From Chloroflexota bacterium (lineage in GTDB: Bacteria; Chloroflexota; Dormibacteria; Dormibacterales; Dormibacteraceae): a stretch of DNA of 64,000 nt. Position 1 is the first letter of the stretch. Every line of letters starts with the position of its first letter. Of the stretch, positions 25,649 through 33,532 are shown in pieces. The notes beneath the pieces are model-generated. The model made no database searches. It saw only the letters and a program-made list of their open reading frames with translations, and was not told the DNA's origin. The stretch spans positions 16,938-80,937 of the forward strand of contig VBFH01000029.1 in assembly GCA_005883575.1 (NCBI GenBank). The letters run 5' to 3'. The position numbers and the translations under genes are program-made.

Positions 25649-27274
25649 ATGGGCGAAAAGGCCCTCCAAGGGGTGAGCGCCGCCCCGGGCATCACGGTCG
25701 GGGCCGCGGTCGTGCTCGACCGTCCCGGCGCCGCGCGTGTGGCGCTTGGCGCCGACCCTGAGGCTGAGGCGATCCGAGCGCGCGATGCCCTGCACCGAGT
25801 CGCGACCGACCTCGAAGACATTGCTTCGGCCCTGAGGCGGGAGGGCCGCGGCGAAGAGGCCGACATCATCGAAACAGGAGTTTTGATGGCGATGGACCCG
25901 CAGCTGATCGCCCGCGTAGAAACGCTGGTCGTCGATGCGGGCCTCGGGCCAGCCGAAGCACTGTCCGAGGCGGCGGAAGAGACCGCGCTCGAGCTCTCGC
26001 GACTCCCCGACGCGATGCTCGCAGAGCGAGCCGACGACGTCCGCAGCGTCGGCCGGCGCGCCGCCGCATATGTGGAGGGTCGAGCGCGCACCGCGACCGA
26101 TGGGGTGCTCATCGCGACCACACTTGGCCCGGCCGATGTGGCCGAACTGGCGCCCACTGCGAAGGGCATAGTCCTCGCGGCCGGGGGCGTCACAGCTCAC
26201 GCCGCGATCGTCGCCCGCTCGCTGGGCCTGCCGATGGTCGTCGGCGCCGGCCCTGAGCTCCTGGATATCCAGGACGGGGAAGAGGTCGTCGTCGACGGCG
26301 ACCGCGGGCTGGTCGTGCGCCGCCCCGACCCAGAGCGGGTCGACCTGGCGCGCGGCGACGCCGAACGCCGCAGGCTCGCCCGGAACACCGCGGTCGCGCG
26401 CCGCGACCAACCGGCGGAGACAAAGGACGGCCACAGGGTCCGCGTGCTCGCCAACGCCTCGACCGCAGCCGAGCTGCAGGAGGCGACCAAGCAGGGAGCA
26501 GAAGGCGTGGGGCTGCTCCGGACCGAGCTTCTCTTTCTCGAGGCGTCCGAGTGGCCGTCCCAGGCTCAGCAGCTGAGCTCGCTGCGTCCGGTCCTTTCGC
26601 GGCTGGCTGGCCGCACGGCGACGGTGCGCCTGTTCGATTTCGGGGCCGACAAGACGCCACCTTTCCTACGCGGCACCTCCGCGCGCGGCATCGACCTGCT
26701 GCTGGAATCGCCGCGCGCTCTGACGACGCAGCTCGCCGCGATCGTCGAGGCCGGTGCGGGGACCGACCTGCGAATCCTCATTCCGATGGTGACGAGCACC
26801 ACGCAGCTCGCGGCCGTTCGCGAGGCGCTCGACGGCGTTCTTGATGGGCGGCCGAGACCACAGCTCGGAGCCATGATCGAGACGCCTGAAGCTGCGCTTG
26901 GCGCCGGCGCCATCGCTCAGACGGCCGATTTCCTGAGCATCGGCACCAACGACCTGACCCAGCTTGTGCTCGGGCTCGACCGCGAGCAATCCAGAACGGC
27001 CCCGGTGATGGACCTACGGGTTCTCGGTTTGATCACCGCCACGATTGACGCCGCGCACGCGGCGCGAATCCTGGTCGATGTCTGTGGCGAGGCTGCTTCC
27101 GACCTCAAGGCTATGCCGGTTCTCGTGGGTCTGGGTGTCGACGAGCTCAGCGTCGCCGCCGCGCGTGTCGGGCAGGCGCGTCAGCAGGTGCGAGAGCTGA
27201 ACTTCGTCGCAGCGCAGCAAGAGGCGGAAAAACTACTCCACCAGACCGGTCACGCAAGCCGCGAGCGCGTCTAA
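25649..27274 (+). CDS. ptsI: PTS enzyme I (phosphoenolpyruvate-protein phosphotransferase)
   Basis: 541 residues from ATG 25649. The N domain starts LQGVSAAPGITVGAAVV; the phosphorylated His lies in GGVTAHAAIVARSLGLPMVVG. The C domain has LRTELLFLEASEWP, TVRLFDFGADKTPPFL, GAMIETPEA, FLSIGTNDLTQLVLGLDRE and ILVDVCGEAAS, in the order of EI proteins. It transfers phosphate from PEP to HPr, then DhaM and DhaL. Its last 42 bases overlap the HPr gene on the opposite strand. Confidence 0.93.
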   Translation: MGEKALQGVSAAPGITVGAAVVLDRPGAARVALGADPEAEAIRARDALHRVATDLEDIASALRREGRGEEADIIETGVLMAMDPQLIARVETLVVDAGLGPAEALSEAAEETALELSRLPDAMLAERADDVRSVGRRAAAYVEGRARTATDGVLIATTLGPADVAELAPTAKGIVLAAGGVTAHAAIVARSLGLPMVVGAGPELLDIQDGEEVVVDGDRGLVVRRPDPERVDLARGDAERRRLARNTAVARRDQPAETKDGHRVRVLANASTAAELQEATKQGAEGVGLLRTELLFLEASEWPSQAQQLSSLRPVLSRLAGRTATVRLFDFGADKTPPFLRGTSARGIDLLLESPRALTTQLAAIVEAGAGTDLRILIPMVTSTTQLAAVREALDGVLDGRPRPQLGAMIETPEAALGAGAIAQTADFLSIGTNDLTQLVLGLDREQSRTAPVMDLRVLGLITATIDAAHAARILVDVCGEAASDLKAMPVLVGLGVDELSVAAARVGQARQQVRELNFVAAQQEAEKLLHQTGHASRERV

Positions 27275-27502
27275 AGCGGCCGGCGCGTCCTCACCGTCGG
27301 CGCTCAGGCTCAGCGTTGTACCGCCTATCGCGCCCAGAGCTAGGACCGCGAGGATGCTCTTCGCGTCCGCGAACCTGCCGTCGACACCGACCGTCACGCG
27401 CGACCGAAACCGCATCGCAGTCTTGACGAAGTTGGCGGCCGGCCGGGCGTGCAGCGCCACCGAGTCTGGGAGCGCGACCTTGAGCTCAGAACTTGTGTGC
27501 AC
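27233..27502 (-). CDS. HPr phosphocarrier protein
   Basis: 89 residues. The active His is in SVALHARPAANFVKTA and the regulatory-serine region reads ADAKSILAVLALGA. It accepts phosphate from enzyme I and passes it to DhaM. It follows dhaM with a 17-base overlap and its 3' end runs 42 bases antisense into the ptsI gene. With only DhaM nearby it is probably dedicated to the DHA system, though it could serve other PTS components elsewhere. Confidence 0.93.
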   Translation of the reverse strand: MHTSSELKVALPDSVALHARPAANFVKTAMRFRSRVTVGVDGRFADAKSILAVLALGAIGGTTLSLSADGEDAPAALDALAACVTGLVE

Positions 27503-27872
27503 CGCGTGCCTCTTCCGCCGCCCTCGCTACATCATCGAGGTCTTGCCCGGCCGACGACATCACCGCCGCCGCGATCGCCCCCTCGACGAACGGAGCATCG
27601 ACGAGTCGGATGTGGCCGTTGCGACGGCCGTCTTCCATCAGGTGGCGGACCGTGAGGACCGAGCTGCCGAGATCCGCCAGCACTACGACTCCCTGGCCCC
27701 GGTCGGCGCGCATGATGGCGTTCCAGACCACGTCCCCGGTCGTGCCCAGCGTCCCGTCCGGACCCCCGCCGGCCGGCTCGACGCGGACGTCGTCGCCAGC
27801 CATCTGGGAGGCCAGCGCCGCCAGGCCATGAGCCAGCTCGTAGCTATGCGAGACCAGTACAATCCCGACCAA
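27486..27872 (-). CDS. dhaM: PTS-dependent dihydroxyacetone kinase phosphotransferase subunit DhaM (EIIA-Man type)
   Basis: 128 residues from TTG 27872, with AGGTGA upstream. The phosphorylated His is in GIVLVSHSYELAHGLAALA; ADLGSSVLTVRHLM and VDAPFVEGAIAAAVMSSAG are typical of the EIIA-mannose fold of DhaM. Only this domain is present, unlike enterobacterial DhaM, which is fused to HPr and an EI-like domain. It phosphorylates ADP bound to DhaL. Divergent from iclR across 75 bases. Confidence 0.92.
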   Translation of the reverse strand: MVGIVLVSHSYELAHGLAALASQMAGDDVRVEPAGGGPDGTLGTTGDVVWNAIMRADRGQGVVVLADLGSSVLTVRHLMEDGRRNGHIRLVDAPFVEGAIAAAVMSSAGQDLDDVARAAEEARGAHKF

Positions 27873-27940
27873 TCAATCACCTTCCGCCGATGGCGGCGTT
27901 AATTCCAGACGACCGGGCTAGTCTACACTACCGACAGCAA

Positions 27941-27955
27941 TTCAGCAATGCCGAA
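27941..27955 (+). promoter_or_regulatory. Second IclR-type operator, spanning the iclR start codon
   Basis: TTCAGCAATGCCGAA matches the palindrome at 23119-23133 (TTCGACAATGTCGAA) at 12 of 15 positions. It contains the ATG of the regulator gene and lies in the dhaM/iclR divergent interval. This suggests autoregulation and control of dhaM-HPr by the same protein. Confidence 0.55.
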
Positions 27956-28751
27956 TCCTAGCGAAGATCGAAGACGCAGCTCGATTCAGTCCATCGACCG
28001 CGCCACAGCGATCCTGAAAGCACTCGCAAGCGGCCCGAGGCGCCTCGGCGTCAGCGAGCTGGCGGACCGCCTCGGCCTGGCTCGGCCTACTGTGCACGGT
28101 CTGCTCCAGACGCTCCAGTCGCATGGCTTTGTTGAGCAGGACCGGCACTCGGACAAATATCAGCTCGGTCCCGGCCTGCTGCAGCTGGGGTACTCGTACC
28201 TCGACCTGAACGAGCTGCGCGCGCGCTCGATCACCTATGCCGACCACCTCGCGACGCGGACAGGTGCCGCCGTGCGCGTCGGCGTGATGCACGGCGCCAG
28301 CGTCGTGATCGTGCACCACGTATTCCGGCCGGACGCCGCCTTCGGGATCCTCGAGGTCGGCCTCCAGCTGCCCTTGCACGCGAGCGCGCTCGGCAAGGCG
28401 GTGCTCGCGTTCTCACCCGCCCAGGTTCTCGCCGACCTGGTCGCAGAGCCGCTCCCACGCCTGACGAAGCAGACCCTCGACGAGTCGGGCCTACGGCGAG
28501 AGCTGGACGTGATTCGGGACAGCGGCGTCGCCACCGAGAGAGATGAGGCTGTGCTTGGTGAATCCAGCCTCGCCGCGCCCATCTTCGACCACGGCGGCCA
28601 GGCCGTCGGGGCGATCGGCGTCGTCGATTCCACCGAACGAATCTTTCCGCGGGGCCTGGCGCGCGGGCTGACGGCGGCGCTAGGCGAGGCGGCCCGCGGC
28701 ATCTCGCGCGAGCTGGGCGCGCCGCGCTGGCCTTACGCCGCGGAGGCCTAG
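27948..28751 (+). CDS. IclR-family transcriptional regulator
   Basis: 267 residues from ATG 27948. N-terminal winged helix (SIDRATAILKALASGPRRLGVSELADRLGLARPTVHGLLQTLQSHGFVEQ) and C-terminal ligand domain (GAAVRVGVMHGASVVIVHHV ... LHASALGKAVLAF ... SSLAAPIFDHGGQAVGAIGVVDSTERI). Divergent from dhaM-HPr and next to the DHA regulon. The two similar palindromes point to it as the glycerol/DHA repressor; the effector would be glycerol, DHA or a phosphorylated derivative. Confidence 0.92.
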   Translation: MPNPSEDRRRSSIQSIDRATAILKALASGPRRLGVSELADRLGLARPTVHGLLQTLQSHGFVEQDRHSDKYQLGPGLLQLGYSYLDLNELRARSITYADHLATRTGAAVRVGVMHGASVVIVHHVFRPDAAFGILEVGLQLPLHASALGKAVLAFSPAQVLADLVAEPLPRLTKQTLDESGLRRELDVIRDSGVATERDEAVLGESSLAAPIFDHGGQAVGAIGVVDSTERIFPRGLARGLTAALGEAARGISRELGAPRWPYAAEA

Positions 28752-28769
28752 CTTTTATCGTTCTCGCCC

Positions 28770-29432
28770 ATGATCGGGCCTGAGACCACTGGCCTCCTGG
28801 TCGAATGCCGCGACGAGCCGGGGGTGCTTTATCGCATCACCGAGGCGATCTTTCGCCACGGCGCCAACATCACATACGTCGCCGGGGGCGCGCGGCGCGA
28901 AGCCATCGCCGAGCTCCAGCTCGAGGTCTCCGGCGCCCCCGACGGCCGCCGCCTGATCGGCGACCTGGAGGCCGTGCCAGGTGTGACGCACGTCGGCGTC
29001 GTGCCGACTTTCCAGACCATCTACGGCAAACGCGTGATTGTGATCGGCGGCGGCGCCCAGGTCGGCATGGTCGCGCAGGGCGCGATCTCGGAGGCGGACC
29101 GCCACAACATCCGCGGCGAGCGGATCTCGGTCGACACGATCCCTCTGGTCGGGGAGGAGCAGCTGGCCGATGCGGTCCGCGCCGTCGCGAGGCTGCACCG
29201 CGCCCGCGCGCTTGTGCTGGCCGGCGCGCTTATGGGCGGCGAGATCACGAACGCGGTGCGGGAGATTCGGGAGGCGGGAATCCTCGTTCTCTGCACGAAC
29301 ATGGCGGGCTCGGTTCCCGACGCCGCCGACGTGGTGGTGAGCGACCCGGTCGAGGCTGGGGTCATGGCCGTGATGCTGATCGCGGACACGGCAAAGTTCT
29401 CGATCGAGCACGTGCGTGGCCGCCGCTTTTAG
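28770..29432 (+). CDS. ACT-domain protein with C-terminal Rossmann-like domain (DUF5612-like)
   Basis: 220 residues. The first 75 or so are an ACT domain (TGLLVECRDEPGVLYRITEAIFRHGANITYVAGG), a small-molecule (often amino-acid) sensor. The second part begins RVIVIGGGAQVGMVAQGAISEADRHNIRGE and includes VLAGALMGGEITNAVREIREAG and VLCTNMAGSVPDAADVVVSDP, a nucleotide-binding-like fold also seen in archaeal proteins. No catalytic residues are known to me. Shares a strand with iclR, 18 bases away; function unknown. Confidence 0.75.
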   Translation: MIGPETTGLLVECRDEPGVLYRITEAIFRHGANITYVAGGARREAIAELQLEVSGAPDGRRLIGDLEAVPGVTHVGVVPTFQTIYGKRVIVIGGGAQVGMVAQGAISEADRHNIRGERISVDTIPLVGEEQLADAVRAVARLHRARALVLAGALMGGEITNAVREIREAGILVLCTNMAGSVPDAADVVVSDPVEAGVMAVMLIADTAKFSIEHVRGRRF

Positions 29433-29461
29433 CGGCGACCACGCGGAGTTCCGGGGACCGA

Positions 29462-30274
29462 TCAGTTCGTGAGCTCGCGCGTCCTCACGCTGATCGTCAT
29501 GGTGCTCGCGGCCGACCCGACGTAGACCCCCCGCGTCGGCGCCGCGTCGGTGTAGTCCCGGCCCACCGCAAGCCGGACGTGGTGCGGGGTCGTGCGCACG
29601 GGATGCGTTGCGTCGAAGCCGATCCATCCCCGTCTCGCCACCCAGGCCTCCGCCCAGGCGTGTGACGCGGTGCTGATCTTCTCGCCCGGGAAATGGATGT
29701 AGCCGCTTACATAGCGTGCCGGGACGCCCATCGCCCGCGCCACCGCGACGACAAGGTGCGCGAAGTCCTGACATACGCCCGCCCGCAGCTTGAGCACGTC
29801 GTCGACGCCGCTGTAGACGTTCGTCACGGTGCGGTCGTAGGTGAACTCACGGCTGATCGTGGTCGTGAGCTCGTCGAGGGCGTGCTCGACCGATTCGGGT
29901 GACGCTGGATCGTTGATTGCGTGGCGTTGCGCCAGCTCGTGCACCCCGTCGATGTCCTTGACCGGGGAGCGAAAGCGAAGAAAGTCCTGCACCAGCTCCT
30001 CGCCGGGGTTCTCGTCCGGGCTTATCCCTGTCTCGACTATGGATCGGCTGACCACACTGATGCCCGAGTGCGGGCGCACGAGGTTGAAGTAGTGGACGTG
30101 GTTGCCGAAACCGTCGATGTAGGCACGCGCCTTCACGCCGTGGCTCAGCTCGAGCCTGAAGTCATGACAGCGCTGGCCGTTGCCGTCCATCGGCTGCAGC
30201 CGGAGCTCCATCACGGTCTCCGCGATGGGGCCCGTATACCGATAGCGGGTGCTGTGGACGATGTCCAGCTTCAT
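29462..30274 (-). CDS. Transglutaminase-like cysteine peptidase-fold protein 1
   Basis: 270 residues from ATG 30274, overlapping the alpha-E stop by four bases. N-terminal beta domain (LDIVHSTRYRYTGPIAETVMELRLQPMDG) followed by the catalytic triad: Cys in AGVCQDFAHLVV, His in STASHAWAEAWV, Asp in GFDATHPV. Last gene of a minus-strand trio with an alpha-E protein and a circularly permuted ATP-grasp enzyme. Probably cleaves or transfers an amide bond in a peptide-like product. The substrate is unknown. Confidence 0.9.
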   Translation of the reverse strand: MKLDIVHSTRYRYTGPIAETVMELRLQPMDGNGQRCHDFRLELSHGVKARAYIDGFGNHVHYFNLVRPHSGISVVSRSIVETGISPDENPGEELVQDFLRFRSPVKDIDGVHELAQRHAINDPASPESVEHALDELTTTISREFTYDRTVTNVYSGVDDVLKLRAGVCQDFAHLVVAVARAMGVPARYVSGYIHFPGEKISTASHAWAEAWVARRGWIGFDATHPVRTTPHHVRLAVGRDYTDAAPTRGVYVGSAASTMTISVRTRELTN

Positions 30275-31221
30275 TGCTGCTGCTGCTGTGGCATCCCGCG
30301 CCCCTCTTCGCCGGCGACCGCTGCCGGCACCTTGCTCGGATGGAAATATGTTTCGCGCAGCGCGATCTCGAGCGTGCGCAGCAAGGCGCGGCATTCGCCA
30401 TCGAACTCCAGCGGACTCTGGGCGATGGACTGCGTGTTGGCCTGCTGGTAAATTCCGTTGAGCCGGATCAGCAGGCGCAGAGGCTTCGAGCGCCGGGACT
30501 TGCCTTCGATTCTCGCCACCGACTCGAGCGCTGTCGACGCCGCAAAGCGAGCCGATCGCGGCAGGGCGCGGTCCAGCATCAAGCATTCGATGACGCGATC
30601 CGCCGTCACCCCACCGGCATAGCGCGCCTGGAAGGACTCGAACGCAAAACAGGACTTGAGCACAGCCGTCCACTCGAGCGCATCCTCGGGTGTGTCCGCG
30701 AGCTCCGCCGCCTTGTGAGTCACGACCCCAGTGACGTTCGCCGTGCGCTCGACGAACTTCCCCAGCCGGACGAAGTCGCGCGCCTCGTCGTGAAACATCG
30801 TGTCCTCGAGCAGCCCGTCGACGAGTCGGATGCTCATCTGCACGTCCATGAGGAACCGGTAGAGGTCCGGCTGCCAGACGGCCTCCTGCACCCGCCAGTG
30901 CAGGGCGTTGACCTGCTCGTACAGCTCGGTGGGCAGCGCCGGGCGAACCGTCTGCGCCGCCAGACGGGCGGCGGCGATGCTCGCTCGGACCGAGGGGCCG
31001 AGCGTGCCCGCGACGACAAACTCGACCGCCTGCTCGCGGCGGCCGGTGTCGCTGCCCCGCCAGCCCGCAAGCTCCATGAAGCGGACCCAGAACTCCGGTC
31101 CGGGCTCGTCGGAGCGGTCGAGCGACAGCGCGACATGCACGCCCAGGATCCGGGCGAGGTGGTCAGCGCGTTCGAGGTGGCGCCCCAGGAGGGTGAGCGA
31201 GGTCGCGGCCCGGCTAAGCAT
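30271..31221 (-). CDS. Alpha-E domain protein
   Basis: 316 residues, all-helical, opening MLSRAATSLTLLGRHLERADHLARILGVH, which is the DUF403/alpha-E pattern. It ends in a run of five glutamines. Overlaps the ATP-grasp gene by eight bases and the transglutaminase by four, so the three are translationally coupled. Alpha-E proteins always travel with circularly permuted ATP-grasp enzymes and have been proposed to act with them in peptide-bond or amide synthesis. Confidence 0.9.
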   Translation of the reverse strand: MLSRAATSLTLLGRHLERADHLARILGVHVALSLDRSDEPGPEFWVRFMELAGWRGSDTGRREQAVEFVVAGTLGPSVRASIAAARLAAQTVRPALPTELYEQVNALHWRVQEAVWQPDLYRFLMDVQMSIRLVDGLLEDTMFHDEARDFVRLGKFVERTANVTGVVTHKAAELADTPEDALEWTAVLKSCFAFESFQARYAGGVTADRVIECLMLDRALPRSARFAASTALESVARIEGKSRRSKPLRLLIRLNGIYQQANTQSIAQSPLEFDGECRALLRTLEIALRETYFHPSKVPAAVAGEEGRGMPQQQQQ

Positions 31222-32683
31222 CCCGATCCTCGACCGCGTCGTCCGCGATCACCCACGTGTCGCGGCTGCCCCCGCCCTGCGAGCTGTTGACCACCAGCGA
31301 ACCAGGTGTCAGGGCGACGCGTGTAAGCCCGCCCGGCGTGACATAGATGTCAGGGCCCGTGAGGACAAACGGCCTAAGGTCCTGGTGGCCGGGCCGCAGC
31401 CGGCCGCCGTCGAGCACCGGCTGCACCGACAGCGCGATCACGGGCTGGGCGATGAAGGCGCGCGGCCGGGCGAGGATGCGCCGCCGAAACTCCTCGCGCT
31501 CTTCGCTGGTCGAAACTGGGCCGATCAACATCCCGTATCCGCCGGAGGCGTCGGTGGTCTTGACGACCAGGCTGTCCAGATGTGCGAGCACGTGCTCGCG
31601 CTCGGAGTCGATCGCGCACAGGTATGTCTCGACATTGGGTAGGATCGGGTCCTCGTCGAGGTAGTACCGGACGATTTTCGGCACGAACGCGTAGACCGCC
31701 TTGTCGTCGGCGACCCCGTTGCCCAGCGCGTTGGCGATCGCGACGTTGCCGGCACGGTACGCGTTGACGAGGCCGGCGACTCCGACAAGCGACTCCTGGC
31801 GGCCGAAGATCGGATCCAGCCATTCATCGTCGATCCGCCTGTAAATGACGTGGATGGGATGCAGGCCGCGGGTGGTCCGCATGAACACCTTGTCCTCGTC
31901 GACGACAAGGTCACTGCCCTCTACCAGCTCGACTCCCATCTGCTTGGCGAGGTAGAGGTGCTCGTAGTACGCGGCGTTGTTGATGCCGGGCGTGAGCAGG
32001 ACGACGGTCGGATCGTCCACACCCGCCGGCGCGAGCCAGCGCAGGTGACGCAGCAGCTCGTGCACATAGCCCTCGACCGGCCGGACCGGATAGCCCGCAA
32101 ACAGGTCAGGGAGGATGCGTTTCATCACGTAGCGGTTGGCCTGCACATACGAAGCGCCCGATGGCGTGCGGAGGTTGTCCTCGAGAACGAAGAAATCACC
32201 CTTCTCATCCCTCACCAGGTCGATGCCCGCGATGTGGCAGTGGATGCCGTGCGGAACCGCGAGCCCCTCGATCTCGCGGACGTAGAGAGAGCTGGTGAGA
32301 ACGACCTCGGTCGGGATGGCGCGCTGCTTGAGGATCAGCTTGCGCCCGTAGACGTCGTCCAGGAACAGGTTCAGCGCCCTCAACCGCTGCTTGAGCCCCT
32401 CCTCCAGGCGGCGCCAGGTGTGCGCCTCGATCAGCCTCGGGATGACGTCGAACGGGAAGACTTTCTCCGTGCCCTGGGCGTCCGGGTAGACGGCAAACGT
32501 GATCCCGTGGTTACGAAACATCTCCATGGCCAGAGCCCAGCGGCGCTGGAGCTCGGCCGGGCCCAGCCGGTTCAGCTCCTCGTAGAGTCGACGGTAGGCA
32601 GGTCGCGGCCGGCCGGCGGCCGCAAGCATCTCGTCATAGAAGCTGTTGACCTTGTAGTTGGCATCGAGATTCACGAAACCCAC
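31214..32683 (-). CDS. Circularly permuted ATP-grasp type 2 protein (DUF404/DUF407)
   Basis: 489 residues from GTG 32683; a TTG at 32710 would add nine. Signatures: FYDEMLAAAGRPRPAYRRLY, TFAVYPDAQGTEKVFPFDVIPRLI, FVLEDNLRTPSGASYVQANR, RRIDDEWLDPIFG and LVVKTTDASGGYGMLIGP, the last a glycine-rich nucleotide loop. Predicted amide-bond-forming ligase. It diverges from a second pair of transglutaminase genes only about 75 bases away. The ligated substrates are unknown. Confidence 0.9.
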   Translation of the reverse strand: MGFVNLDANYKVNSFYDEMLAAAGRPRPAYRRLYEELNRLGPAELQRRWALAMEMFRNHGITFAVYPDAQGTEKVFPFDVIPRLIEAHTWRRLEEGLKQRLRALNLFLDDVYGRKLILKQRAIPTEVVLTSSLYVREIEGLAVPHGIHCHIAGIDLVRDEKGDFFVLEDNLRTPSGASYVQANRYVMKRILPDLFAGYPVRPVEGYVHELLRHLRWLAPAGVDDPTVVLLTPGINNAAYYEHLYLAKQMGVELVEGSDLVVDEDKVFMRTTRGLHPIHVIYRRIDDEWLDPIFGRQESLVGVAGLVNAYRAGNVAIANALGNGVADDKAVYAFVPKIVRYYLDEDPILPNVETYLCAIDSEREHVLAHLDSLVVKTTDASGGYGMLIGPVSTSEEREEFRRRILARPRAFIAQPVIALSVQPVLDGGRLRPGHQDLRPFVLTGPDIYVTPGGLTRVALTPGSLVVNSSQGGGSRDTWVIADDAVEDRDA

Positions 32684-32758
32684 CGCTATAGTGTCTGCGC
32701 CATCCCGCAACCTGAGAAGACGCTCAACCTACGGGTCGGCTGCGAGTTCAAATACGAC

Positions 32759-33532
32759 GTGAGCGCTCCGACTGTCGCCACGGTTCAGGTGCGCCCGCGC
32801 TCAGATGCGCGCCACCAGCTGGTCAGCGAGACCTGGGGCACCCACCCACCGGTGCCGATGGACGAGTATGCCGATTTCTACGGCAACCCGGTCAAGCGGC
32901 TCGTCATGCCGGTGGGGGAGCTGGCGCTCCGCTACGACGCGGTAGTGTCGGTGCCGGACGAGCCGGACCTCGACGCCACCGCTGCGCCGCAGCTGGCCGT
33001 AGACGACATCCCAGGTGAGCTGCTCCACTTCACGCTTCCCAGTCGGTACTGCCTGTCCGACCATCTCATGGGCATGGCTTGGGAGCTGTTCGGTCAGACG
33101 GAACCGAGCGGAGCCCGCGTCCATGCGGTCTGCGACTGGGTGCACGACAACATCACCTTTCAGTACGGCGCGAGCAATCCGCTGACGACCGCGGTCGACG
33201 TGCTCGAGCAGCGCAAGGGCGTGTGCCGGGACCTGGCGCATCTCGCGATCACGTTCTGCCGCGCGCTCAACATCCCGGCGCGGTACGTGTTTGGATACCT
33301 GCCGGACCTGTACGTGCCGCCGCCGGACAGCCCAATGGACTTCGCCGCCTGGATGGAGGTTTACCTCGGCGACCGGTGGTGGACGTTCGATCCTAGGAAT
33401 AACGCGCGCCGGGTCGGACGCGTTCTGATTGGTCGTGGACGCGATGCACTCGACGTGGCGATGCTGACCACTTTTGGCGCTGCGGCGTTTAGATCCATGG
33501 TGGTTTGGGCCGACAAGGACAAGCATTCCTGA
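32759..33532 (+). CDS. Transglutaminase-like protein 2, catalytic His not conserved
   Basis: 257 residues from GTG 32759, the first canonical start. Family-like sequence extends upstream (LRVGCEFKYD from about 32732) without any ATG, GTG or TTG, so the real start may be non-canonical. Catalytic Cys is in RKGVCRDLAHLAI and Asp in WWTFDPRNN. At the usual His position the sequence is MDFAAWMEVYLG, with Ala; some homologues carry Ser there. It overlaps the next transglutaminase gene (TGATG). Confidence 0.85.
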   Translation: MSAPTVATVQVRPRSDARHQLVSETWGTHPPVPMDEYADFYGNPVKRLVMPVGELALRYDAVVSVPDEPDLDATAAPQLAVDDIPGELLHFTLPSRYCLSDHLMGMAWELFGQTEPSGARVHAVCDWVHDNITFQYGASNPLTTAVDVLEQRKGVCRDLAHLAITFCRALNIPARYVFGYLPDLYVPPPDSPMDFAAWMEVYLGDRWWTFDPRNNARRVGRVLIGRGRDALDVAMLTTFGAAAFRSMVVWADKDKHS

